Source: RFSX01 sp965230215 (GTDB lineage Bacteria; Bacteroidota; Bacteroidia; Chitinophagales; Saprospiraceae). Taken from it: a stretch of 64,000 nt of DNA. Below, one piece after another: positions 36,201 through 43,331 of the stretch. Within the stretch, counting starts at the first letter, position 1. Every line of letters begins with the position of its first letter. Location of the stretch: assembly GCA_965230215.1 (NCBI GenBank), contig CBDDKN010000001.1, forward strand, positions 1,860,001-1,924,000, read 5' to 3'. Both the position numbers and the translations under genes were made by a program. Under the pieces are notes generated by a model, which was not told the DNA's origin, did not search any database, and saw only the letters and a program-made list of their open reading frames with translations.

Positions 36201-37680
36201 GGGTCTGATCTACTACATTCAATGTCACATAAGATCTTCCGATATTACCACAGCAATCTTCACTCTTATATTCAATCGTGTGTGTACCTACCGGAACATG
36301 CTTAACAATGTAACCAGAATATACATCACCGATTACATCATATCCTCCTGTAGAACCAATCGTATAACCATAAAAATTATCACAGTTATCAAAAATATGT
36401 TCTGGATGCGGTAGGTGTACATTAGCCTTGCAATCCCAAGGATCCACACTTGCTGTTATCTCAGGAATCTCTATTTCCGGACCCAGGTAGTCAACCGCTT
36501 TGATAATCTGATCATAGTGTACAAACTCACTGGTACACCAATCAAGAATTGTCCAAGTACGAAGAAACTTACTGTTACCTACACAACCAGGCTGACAAGC
36601 ATCAAGAAGCACATCTGTGTATCCAGTAATCAGATTACACATTTCATTATTGATTGGTTGCGGGTGTGGTGAATTACCACCAATACCATCCTGATAAAAA
36701 TGCGGATATGCATACGGCACACCTTCATTGTTTTCTATAATCAGATCAATATCCTGCTCGTCAGGATCAATATTATTATCATCTGAATCACGGTCTGTTG
36801 TGCTCGCATCGTCAAAGTATTCAGCGATGCCTTGAGGGCTTAAGTCATTACTACACGGAATGACAACTACCTCAATAGGTAGAATTAGACAATTACGGAT
36901 TGGTTCTACTAGAGAAACATCTGTAATAGGATCTCTTGGGTATTCCTTTACTTCATCAAGTGAAATAGGTCTGAAGAAGTATTCTCTTGTACAACTTACA
37001 GTTCCAATAGTGTTATCATAATTCTGATAAGAAATATTCCATGTTCTGGTCAGTCTGGCTCCTTCACAAGGACCAAAGTCATTCCAGAGATCATAATAGC
37101 TTGTCAATTCAAGCTCCCAATTATTACAATTGTCAGTAACAAAGTCCTCAATGAAGTCTTCATAGTCTTCCTGAACGATGGCATCCCTTAATCGGATATC
37201 ATAGCCCAGTTGCAAAATATCTTGTTCGAAACAATTGCGAATACATTCCGGATCATATTCAGCTGCAGTGGATCCATATCTAGGTGGACAAGTACTGCAA
37301 TCTATTGTCGGTTCATTTTTATCCTCCAGCAATACCGTTCCCCAACACGCTTGAACGCCTTGGAAATATACCTTGAAAAACAACAATGAATTCACATAGG
37401 CAGACATATCGTCTCCACCGAATGTAGGACCATTATTATCTCCAAGTACAATTGTGCCGGTATGGTTATAGATTTCGTAAGTATAGAAACCCGCAAGGAT
37501 ATCATCTTCAAGTGCATCATCATCTTCAAGGAAGGCATCTACTGTCAGGTCGATAGCACAGTCATGATTGACTGTTACATTGATCTGATCATTACATACG
37601 TTGGACTGTCCATGCATTACAGCAATGCACAATATCCAGATACACACGGATGAACAAAGTTTATGAAATGCTTTGGTCAT
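33274..37680 (-). CDS. Giant T9SS-secreted protein with Ig/HYR-like modules and dockerin-like pair (paralogue B)
   Basis: 1468-aa extracellular protein, collinear with the 15589-20553 product. It has a signal peptide ending AVMHGQ and cysteine-rich Ig/HYR-like modules (DCSTCPPRYGSTAAEYDPEC, SEDCCGNIGRSYVTLNVVDQ, QTPPVAVSKEFIVVSLTN). Then come a carboxypeptidase-regulatory-like segment (ENIITELDGPLNYHLSD), a dockerin-like pair (GVSTLDLVMIQRHILGQQDL; AADINNDKKVSVSDLLELRK) and a T9SS type A domain (LYQNKPNPFRDNTEIRFNLA). It lacks the lectin-like N-terminal module of paralogue A: conserved sequence begins right after the signal peptide. It has its own terminator and a possible promoter about 140 bp upstream. 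Function unknown; surface structural or adhesive role inferred. Confidence 0.88.
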   Translation of the reverse strand: MTKAFHKLCSSVCIWILCIAVMHGQSNVCNDQINVTVNHDCAIDLTVDAFLEDDDALEDDILAGFYTYEIYNHTGTIVLGDNNGPTFGGDDMSAYVNSLLFFKVYFQGVQACWGTVLLEDKNEPTIDCSTCPPRYGSTAAEYDPECIRNCFEQDILQLGYDIRLRDAIVQEDYEDFIEDFVTDNCNNWELELTSYYDLWNDFGPCEGARLTRTWNISYQNYDNTIGTVSCTREYFFRPISLDEVKEYPRDPITDVSLVEPIRNCLILPIEVVVIPCSNDLSPQGIAEYFDDASTTDRDSDDNNIDPDEQDIDLIIENNEGVPYAYPHFYQDGIGGNSPHPQPINNEMCNLITGYTDVLLDACQPGCVGNSKFLRTWTILDWCTSEFVHYDQIIKAVDYLGPEIEIPEITASVDPWDCKANVHLPHPEHIFDNCDNFYGYTIGSTGGYDVIGDVYSGYIVKHVPVGTHTIEYKSEDCCGNIGRSYVTLNVVDQTPPVAVSKEFIVVSLTNIGNPINGYQGTAKVFARDLDNGSYDGCTDVTIKIRRDPLCRNADASWGDFVTFCCEDLEGVSAREVDVELLITDENGNSNQVWTTVLVEDKSEDFPVTPPHMILTCDMDLSNFNVTGGIPEYFGACGQGVVACDTASVIENTEPRELRLSDNVVINGIPMEAPAYNPSCGAGALRRSFRDCGGGVQWFIILPVDPFDNTSIIWPEDVVVDCDDYNNGDPSWPETTCNLVGVSVERDTFMFDDNSCMKILNHWSVINWCLYDPTDPNTLGRYEHVQVVKIIDNIDPVINAPDSLCFAAADNCEGKDVLLPATAFDNGECGSTWIRWELSIDAYANWTEDYFYTTDTSPDLSNGDPNPFYIPPSTNEEEILVAIPDGIPASGVWHRAIWRAYDGCGNTSSEMVYFQIADKKAPTPYCLNLSTAVMENGEVELWAIDLDRGSFDNCSNPESLIFTFTDVAPPPRNDSEYDSNDDLVWYDGTYWYFNSEDVDDATGFGEYEDRDDYGDEIHRWEPGLRSSGKVFTIDDADDDGFVEVPVYVWDEEGNVDFCLVTVRIIDNGGGGMAMVSGNVVTESGKAVENIITELDGPLNYHLSDLTDVNGEYSFANTPFFADYKVSGHREDDYMNGVSTLDLVMIQRHILGQQDLDSPYKMIAADINNDKKVSVSDLLELRKLILGIYNELPDVASWELVDAKQILDINNPWDYSDNITIEQLSQDMMDEDFIGVKIGDVNNSVVANANDTPSVDIRKSSGLKLEYVDRLIEAGRETEVLLKTNGAEVSGFQLALSVKDAALNSVESEGFNASHFNVSGSNVRLSLSSRHNIAQGQTIVLSVYAERDIILSEMIQIENKLLQSEAYDLDNNIIPVVLKAKEQIEDYTLYQNKPNPFRDNTEIRFNLAKAGDVNFVFTDVNGRILKVINSEYSAGENSITIAKEDLISSGIVFYTMTCKEYTETGQMIIIK

Positions 37681-37694
37681 GAGATTGAGTTTTG
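37681..37694 (-). repeat. Leader element shared with the paralogous giant gene (copy 2)
   Basis: GAGATTGAGTTTTG on the plus strand, identical to 20554-20567 and in the same position next to the start codon. Because untranslated sequence usually drifts faster than coding sequence, identity here suggests a kept regulatory or translational role, or recent duplication. Confidence 0.7.
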
Positions 37695-38110
37695 TATCGG
37701 TTTTATTCTTTTATGATTTAATTCAAACAATTAAATCCAAATGCTTACATGCCTTTTGCCAACATCTTGGTCAATCAGATGTAAGATTTGAAATCGGTTA
37801 ATTAATATGGACTTTAACTTTACAAATATAGCCAAGAAGAGAGCTATCTCATGGAGTATCAGGCGTTTAGCACATATATAAAAAATGATAATCCTAGCAA
37901 AGCCAATACTGGCGGACGTTCCGGGAACGGTTTGCGATTTTTTCTGAATTTAAAATACCAAAAAATGGGTAGATATTACGATTTAGCACAATTCAACCCC
38001 TTGATTTAGAGTAAATTACGATTATTTATAATATTAAATCAGCATTAATTTTTACCAATAAAATCTGACTAATGATCCTCTTTAAATCAGCTTTTATGAG
38101 GCAATAATCA
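37695..38110. other. Intergenic region between divergent giant paralogue B and mnmE
   Basis: About 440 bp of AT-rich DNA between the two start codons. No ORF with family features is seen on either strand. Recognisable items are a minus-strand -7 box (37823-37830), a 13-base near-palindrome CGTTCCGGGAACG (37917-37929) that stands out as GC-rich, and the mnmE -7 box (38111-38118). Confidence 0.6.
37823..37830 (-). promoter_or_regulatory. Putative -7 box (TATATTTG) for giant paralogue B
   Basis: Minus-strand TATATTTG fully matches TAnnTTTG, predicting a leader of about 140 bases. Paralogue A has the similar ATATTTGTA on the minus strand at about 20630-20638. Confidence 0.4.
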
Positions 38111-38118
38111 TAATTTTG
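38111..38118 (+). promoter_or_regulatory. Putative -7 box (TAATTTTG) for mnmE
   Basis: Full match to TAnnTTTG with only four bases before the ATG at 38123, predicting a leaderless mnmE transcript. Confidence 0.4.
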
Positions 38119-38122
38119 ACCC

Positions 38123-39529
38123 ATGCTCGGAGAACTAGGAAGTACTATAGTTGCATTGGCAACCGCACAAGGCTCAGCAGCTTTGGGGATCATCAGAGTG
38201 AGTGGGTCTGACGCCATCACTATAGTGGATAAATTCTTCCAAGGAAAGAATCTATCTAAAGTTGAAGGTCATACTGTGCACTATGGTAAAATTGTTCGTG
38301 AAGATGGATACATTATCGATGAATGTATGGCATCCGTTTTTCGAGCCCCCCGGTCATTCACCAAAGAGAACGCCATAGAGATATCTTGTCATGGGTCTCC
38401 ATACATCCTCAATGAAGTCATCCAATTATTCCTGAGAAATGGAGCGCGTATGGCCAAGCCGGGTGAGTTTACACTGCGCGCTTTTCTAAATGGGCAATTT
38501 GATTTGAGTCAGGCAGAAGCCATAGCAGATCTCATCGCCTCAAGCAATCAGTCGGATCATGAATTGGCCATGAAACAAATGCGTGGTGGCTTTTCAGATC
38601 AGATTAAATCGCTACGCCAGGAGCTGATTGATTTTGCTGCACTCATCGAACTGGAACTTGATTTCTCAGAAGAGGATGTTGAATTTGCTGACAGGAAGAA
38701 ACTTGAAAATCTTGTTCATAAAATTTCCAGCCTCATAACAAACCTGCTTGACAGTTTTGCTTTGGGCAATGTACTTAAACATGGCGTTTCAACAGTAATA
38801 GCAGGCAGACCAAACGCAGGCAAGTCTACCCTGTTGAATGCCCTCCTAAATGAAGATCGTGCACTAGTATCTGAGATTGAAGGCACAACCAGAGATACAG
38901 TAGAAGAATCGATCAATATTGAAGGTATCCAATTTCGTCTCATCGATACAGCCGGTATCAGAGATACTTCCGATATGGTTGAAAAAATGGGCGTGGATAA
39001 GACTTTGGAAAAGATTGCCAGCTCTACGGTTGTCATCTACATGTTTGACGTTGTCCAGACAAGTCCTGAACAGCTTTGGGAAGATGTACAGAAGTTTTTG
39101 GACAACAACACACTGCTTGAAAATCAGGCCGCCAAAATCTTTGTGGCCAACAAAATGGATCTTAATCCTTACACCAAACCCGAGGCCTATCATAAGGAGG
39201 GTTTGATTGGTGCTGAAAACTTATTAAGCCTTTCGGCAAAAAATAAAATGAATATCGAGGCGCTGAAAGAACTTCTATACAACACCGTAATTAATAATCC
39301 AGAGATGCTGGATAATACCATCGTGAGTAACAACAGACATTATGAGGCCCTTCTTAAGTCCAGAGAATCCCTGGCTAGGGTTGTTGAAGGACTACAATCG
39401 GGACTTACAGGTGACTTTATCGCCATGGATATCCGACAGGCGCTTTATCACCTGGGTGAGATCACAGGTGAAATTCACACTGATGACCTCTTAGATAGCA
39501 TCTTCTCAAGATTTTGTATTGGAAAGTGA
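38123..39529 (+). CDS. mnmE: tRNA uridine-5-carboxymethylaminomethyl modification GTPase MnmE
   Basis: Cytoplasmic GTPase that, with MnmG, modifies wobble uridine 34 of several tRNAs. The 468-aa protein is complete. It has the N-terminal formyl-THF-binding domain (STIVALATAQGSAALGIIRV; GEFTLRAFLNGQFDLSQAEA), helical domain, inserted G domain (G1 GRPNAGKSTLLNALL near residue 227, G2 EGTTRDT, G3 DTAGIRDT, G4 ANKMDL) and the essential C-terminal CIGK. It is alone on its transcript: the DtxR-type gene converges 5 bp downstream. Confidence 0.98.
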   Translation: MLGELGSTIVALATAQGSAALGIIRVSGSDAITIVDKFFQGKNLSKVEGHTVHYGKIVREDGYIIDECMASVFRAPRSFTKENAIEISCHGSPYILNEVIQLFLRNGARMAKPGEFTLRAFLNGQFDLSQAEAIADLIASSNQSDHELAMKQMRGGFSDQIKSLRQELIDFAALIELELDFSEEDVEFADRKKLENLVHKISSLITNLLDSFALGNVLKHGVSTVIAGRPNAGKSTLLNALLNEDRALVSEIEGTTRDTVEESINIEGIQFRLIDTAGIRDTSDMVEKMGVDKTLEKIASSTVVIYMFDVVQTSPEQLWEDVQKFLDNNTLLENQAAKIFVANKMDLNPYTKPEAYHKEGLIGAENLLSLSAKNKMNIEALKELLYNTVINNPEMLDNTIVSNNRHYEALLKSRESLARVVEGLQSGLTGDFIAMDIRQALYHLGEITGEIHTDDLLDSIFSRFCIGK

Positions 39530-39534
39530 TCCCC

Positions 39535-40194
39535 CTACTTCACATCTTCCATCAATAGGCGTTTCGTAACCTCACTGCTTAGAACCTGATCAATACATCC
39601 GTCATAGTCAACAGTCATGGACTTATCAAACTCCTGGACAGATTTGATATAAAACTCTGTACCTAGCTTGATGCCTTTGTCATTGAGCAATACAAGCAGT
39701 GCATGACTGGAATCATCAACAGCACATAACCTTGCTTTCTGCCCAGCTTTATATTCCGAAAGGCTAGTGAAACGCTTTTCCTTGATCACACCTTCTTTAT
39801 CAGGTATGGGCGAGCCATGAGGGTCCTGCTTTGGAAAGCCCAACAACTGGTCCATGCGATCAAAAAATTTATCTGATGTAATATGCTCAACCTGCTCAGC
39901 AATCTCATGTACTTCCTCCCAACCGAATCCCATTATTTCGGTAAGATACATTTCGGTTAGCCTGTGTTTCCTCAAAATCAAAGCCGCTTGCCTGGACCCT
40001 TTCTTGGTCAACTTTAATGGTTTGTATTTTTCATACTCAACCCAACCTTGTTCCTGAAGCTTTTTGACCATATTGTTAGCTGTAGGGGTGCTGACATTAA
40101 GCTTGCGGCTCAATTCAGTAAGACTAAAATTTCCCGCATCATCAGCGAGAAACAACATGGCTTTCAAATAATTTTCCTTGGTCTGTGATGGCAT
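39535..40194 (-). CDS. DtxR/MntR-family metal-dependent transcriptional repressor
   Basis: 219-aa repressor sensing Fe2+ or Mn2+. Winged helix at ~1-70 (SLTELSRKLNVSTPTANNMV as the recognition region). Metal/dimer domain at ~71-145 with RKHRLTEMYL and VHEIAEQVEHITSD. C-terminal FeoA/SH3-like domain at ~150-219. Compared with known members, the N-terminal metal position is Asn8 (Asp8 in B. subtilis MntR, Met10 in DtxR) and the DtxR Cys102 position is Glu (as Glu99 in MntR), so the metal preference is uncertain but leans to Mn. Divergent from the ABC importer whose promoter carries a matching palindrome; self-control is possible but no second palindrome is seen near its own start. Confidence 0.92.
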   Translation of the reverse strand: MPSQTKENYLKAMLFLADDAGNFSLTELSRKLNVSTPTANNMVKKLQEQGWVEYEKYKPLKLTKKGSRQAALILRKHRLTEMYLTEIMGFGWEEVHEIAEQVEHITSDKFFDRMDQLLGFPKQDPHGSPIPDKEGVIKEKRFTSLSEYKAGQKARLCAVDDSSHALLVLLNDKGIKLGTEFYIKSVQEFDKSMTVDYDGCIDQVLSSEVTKRLLMEDVK

Positions 40195-40274
40195 TTAACT
40201 ACCAGAATTAAAGTTGTTTACGAATCATATTTACACAGCATATCAAAAATAAGAAACAAAAATAAAGAAAATAT

Positions 40275-40290
40275 GTTAGATTAGTCTAAC
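40275..40290. promoter_or_regulatory. Palindromic operator (copy 1), probable DtxR/MntR-type binding site
   Basis: GTTAGATTAGTCTAAC: six-base arms GTTAGA/TCTAAC around a four-base spacer. The right arm overlaps the -7 box at 40287-40294, so a bound repressor would block the importer promoter. A second copy is at 44269-44284. Confidence 0.8.
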
Positions 40291-40294
40291 TTTG
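40287..40294 (+). promoter_or_regulatory. Putative -7 box (TAACTTTG) for the metal ABC importer operon
   Basis: Full TAnnTTTG match overlapping the right arm of the palindrome at 40275-40290; the predicted start near 40298 leaves a leader of about 17 bases to ATG 40315. Confidence 0.55.
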
Positions 40295-40314
40295 TTGATT
40301 TGAGAAGACTAAGG

Positions 40315-41244
40315 ATGAGAATAACTTACATCATATTATCGATATTGATACTATTCGCTCAGTGCAAGCCTCAAGCGGATGAAAATAAGAATCCCAAATC
40401 AAATACATTGGTCTGTACAACCGGTATGGTAGCTGACATGGTATCCAATATAGTAGGGGAACACATAACAGTCCAGAGTCTTATGGGACCAGGTGTTGAC
40501 CCCCATCTGTACAAAGCCACGCAGGGTGATCTTACCGCACTTAAAAATGCTGATGCGATTATCTATAACGGATTACATCTGGAGGGTAAGATGACATCAA
40601 TATTTGAAAATCTATCGGCAATTAAACAGACAATCCCCGTGGCAAGCATGGTAGATAGCTCGAGCATTATAATCTATGATGAAGAAGGTGCTATAGCGGA
40701 TCCCCATATTTGGTTTGATGTATCCATATGGTCAAGCATACTGCCAAAACTTGCACAAGAACTTTGTGAATTGTATCCTGAACATTGTCAGGACTTCACT
40801 TCTAACGCGGATCAATACAAGACGGAACTTGATAGTCTACACCTCTTTGTAAAATCTGAAATTGCAAGAATACCTGAGGAAAAACGTATTCTTATTACGG
40901 CGCATGATGCATTTGAATACTTCGGAAGAGCATATAACATACAAGTGAGAGGTCTTCAGGGTATATCTACCCTATCGGAATTTGGACTCAAAGACAGGGT
41001 TGACCTGGTAAACTATATCGTAGAAAATAACATACCTGCTGTATATGTTGAAAGCTCTGTACCCAAGAAAAATATTGAAGCCATTGTAGAAGGATGCTTG
41101 AAAAAGGGCCATCAAGTGCAAATTGGTGGAAGCCTTTACTCAGATGCAATGGGTGATCCTGCAAGTACTGAAGGCACATATATTGGCATGGTCAAATCCA
41201 ATGTAAAAAATATTGTTGCTGGATTAAATACTCCAACCCAATAG
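40315..41244 (+). CDS. Metal ABC transporter substrate-binding lipoprotein (ZnuA/MntA/TroA family)
   Basis: Periplasmic, lipid-anchored binding protein for Mn2+, Zn2+ or Fe2+. The lipobox is LILFAQC. Cluster A-I landmarks are VCTTGMVADMVSNIVGEHI, the metal His in GPGVDPHLYKAT, the second His in IADPHIWFDVS, a third in LITAHDAFEYFGRAY, and a final acidic ligand region GGSLYSDAMGDP. This H-H-H-D set is typical of Mn/Fe/Zn receptors; there is no long His-rich loop, which argues against a high-affinity ZnuA. The frame could start at TTG 40300, but ATG 40315 with AAGG upstream gives a proper signal. First gene of the importer operon. Confidence 0.93.
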   Translation: MRITYIILSILILFAQCKPQADENKNPKSNTLVCTTGMVADMVSNIVGEHITVQSLMGPGVDPHLYKATQGDLTALKNADAIIYNGLHLEGKMTSIFENLSAIKQTIPVASMVDSSSIIIYDEEGAIADPHIWFDVSIWSSILPKLAQELCELYPEHCQDFTSNADQYKTELDSLHLFVKSEIARIPEEKRILITAHDAFEYFGRAYNIQVRGLQGISTLSEFGLKDRVDLVNYIVENNIPAVYVESSVPKKNIEAIVEGCLKKGHQVQIGGSLYSDAMGDPASTEGTYIGMVKSNVKNIVAGLNTPTQ

Positions 41245-41246
41245 AG

Positions 41247-42038
41247 ATGAGAATAGAAGTTACAAATCCAGCAGTTGAGTTTCACGATATGACAGTTTCA
41301 TACGACAGGAAACCTGTTCTATGGAACATTGACATGACCCTTCCACAAGGTGCTATTATTGGCATAGTCGGCCCAAATGGTGCTGGAAAATCAACACTTA
41401 TCAAAGCTGCAATGGGATTACTTCCATTGGCTTCTGGATTTGTAAGAATATTTGATAAGGAATTAGATGAAGTCAGGAAGAGAGTAAGCTATGTCCCTCA
41501 ACGGGAATCTGTTGATTGGGATTTTCCGACGTCTGTCAGGGATGTAGTCAGGATGGGCAGATATGCCCATGTGGGTTTGATAAAAAAACTGAGTACTGAA
41601 GATAAAAGTATTGCAGACAATGCATTGGAAATGGTAGGCATGGAAGCTTTCCGGGATCGCCAGATTTCGCAACTTTCTGGTGGTCAGCAACAACGTGTTT
41701 TTCTTGCACGCGCTCTGGCACAGCAGGCAGACATTTATTTTCTAGACGAACCATTTTCAGGAGTAGATGCAGCTACGGAATCAGCCATCCTTTCAATACT
41801 AAGAAAACTAACCAGTGAAGGAAAAACAGTGATTGTGGTACATCATGATCTACAATCTGCTGCAGAATTTTTTGACTGGGTTGTATTGCTTAATATGAGA
41901 TTGGTCGCCAGTGGACCTATTCAGGAAGCTTTTACACCAGCTCTTTTACAAGAGTGCTATGGAGGTCGATTAACCCTTCTAAGCGAGATCAGTGATCTGA
42001 TCAAAAAGCGCAATATTCCAAGTAGAGAAAATTACTAG
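41247..42038 (+). CDS. Metal ABC transporter ATP-binding protein
   Basis: ATPase of the Mn/Zn/Fe importer, 263 aa. Walker A GPNGAGKSTLIKAAM, Q-loop YVPQRESVDWDFPTSVRDVV (the V-D-W-D-F-P context is typical of MntB/TroB-type ATPases), signature LSGGQQQRVFLARAL, Walker B IYFLDEPFSGVD and switch His VVHHDLQSA are all intact. Starts 2 bp after the binding-protein stop and ends 2 bp before the first permease, so it is tightly coupled. Confidence 0.95.
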   Translation: MRIEVTNPAVEFHDMTVSYDRKPVLWNIDMTLPQGAIIGIVGPNGAGKSTLIKAAMGLLPLASGFVRIFDKELDEVRKRVSYVPQRESVDWDFPTSVRDVVRMGRYAHVGLIKKLSTEDKSIADNALEMVGMEAFRDRQISQLSGGQQQRVFLARALAQQADIYFLDEPFSGVDAATESAILSILRKLTSEGKTVIVVHHDLQSAAEFFDWVVLLNMRLVASGPIQEAFTPALLQECYGGRLTLLSEISDLIKKRNIPSRENY

Positions 42039-42040
42039 TA

Positions 42041-43330
42041 ATGCTAGACTTGCTGAAAGAATTTTTGAGTTTCTCCGATCCGAATATAACAGCTGTTGTA
42101 TTTGGCTCTATACTCATTACAGCATCAGCTGCGGTTGTTGGTTGCTTTACTTTCCTGAAAAAAAAGGCTCTTGTCGGTGATGCTGTTGCTCATGCTGTTT
42201 TACCTGGCATATGCCTTGCATTTATACTACATGGCGAAAAAAATCCTTTCTATTTGGTTATTAGTGCATTCATAACTGGATGGTTATCACTGATCATTAT
42301 GGACTTCATTTCCAAACGCAGCAAACTGAAAGAAGACACCTCCATCGCCCTAGTCTTATCTGTCTCATTTGGAATAGGAATTCTGTTATTGACATATATT
42401 CAGCATTCCGGAAATGCTGCTCAATCAGGTTTGCAGTCTTTTCTGTTTGGTAAAGCTGCAGCACTTGTAGGTAATGATCTGCGACTCTTTTCGATTGTAG
42501 CGGCCATCCTTCTTATCACAGTTATTCTTTTCTTCAAGGAACTGAAGATTATCGCATTTGATGAAGCCTATGCTGAATCTATTGGCTTGCCGGTTCGCTT
42601 CCTGGATTTATTACTCACTTCCCTGACAGTACTAGCTGTTGTAACAGGCATTCAGGCCGTAGGCGTTGTTCTCATGGCCGCCATATTGATTACGCCTGCA
42701 GCGGCTGCTCGATTCTGGACCGATAATTTATTTGTGATGACATTGCTTGCTGCTACAATAGGTGCATTTTCGGGATTAGCTGGTTCCTTTGTAAGTTTTG
42801 CAGCACCTCAAATGCCTACTGGACCATGGATTGTCATGGTAGTGTCTATCATCGCTTTGGTTTCTTTTTTTATGGCCCCATCAAAAGGCATCATTTCAAA
42901 ACAGATTGCCCAGTCCAGACTTCGTGCGAGCATCCTTGAAGAAAATCTTCTGAAGGCATTATACTACCTCCAGGAAAAAACTAATAAGCCCGCTAAAGCC
43001 ATTGGTGTAGATATATTAAAAGTGCAAAGGGAGTTCCCAAATGAACAGCTGCTTCCAGCACTTAGAAGACTTAAAAATCAGGATTGTCTTGTTCAAGAGG
43101 ATGACAAGTGGGCCTTAACCGAGATGGGATACAACAAAGGAAAGCGTATTGTCAAACTGCATAGATTATGGGAATTGTATCTTTCTACCTACTTAAAGAT
43201 AGCTCCAGATCACGTGCATGAAGATGCAGAAACGATAGAACATATTATTACACCCGAATTGGAAGCAAGATTAGAACAATTACTTGATTTTCCTGAAAAG
43301 GATCCACACGATAGCGCTATACCCTACTAA
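42041..43330 (+). CDS. Metal ABC transporter permease fused to a DtxR-like metal-sensing domain
   Basis: 429 aa. Residues ~1-285 are an ABC-3 family permease (KKKALVGDAVAHAVLPGICL; IAFDEAYAESIGLPVRFLDL; GVVLMAAILITPAAAARFWT). Residues ~295-429 continue into a DtxR-like winged helix (LLPALRRLKNQDCLVQEDDK, WALTEMGYNKGKRI) and metal/dimer domain (VKLHRLWELYL; DHVHEDAETIEHI; DFPEKDPHDSAIPY), without the FeoA-like third domain. The metal-binding residues H-R-L-W-E, H-x-x-A-E and E-H are retained. The fused part could sense cytoplasmic metal and gate transport, or bind DNA; both are inference. It is not a read-through artefact: the fusion is one uninterrupted frame. Confidence 0.9.
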   Translation: MLDLLKEFLSFSDPNITAVVFGSILITASAAVVGCFTFLKKKALVGDAVAHAVLPGICLAFILHGEKNPFYLVISAFITGWLSLIIMDFISKRSKLKEDTSIALVLSVSFGIGILLLTYIQHSGNAAQSGLQSFLFGKAAALVGNDLRLFSIVAAILLITVILFFKELKIIAFDEAYAESIGLPVRFLDLLLTSLTVLAVVTGIQAVGVVLMAAILITPAAAARFWTDNLFVMTLLAATIGAFSGLAGSFVSFAAPQMPTGPWIVMVVSIIALVSFFMAPSKGIISKQIAQSRLRASILEENLLKALYYLQEKTNKPAKAIGVDILKVQREFPNEQLLPALRRLKNQDCLVQEDDKWALTEMGYNKGKRIVKLHRLWELYLSTYLKIAPDHVHEDAETIEHIITPELEARLEQLLDFPEKDPHDSAIPY

Positions 43331-43331
43331 G

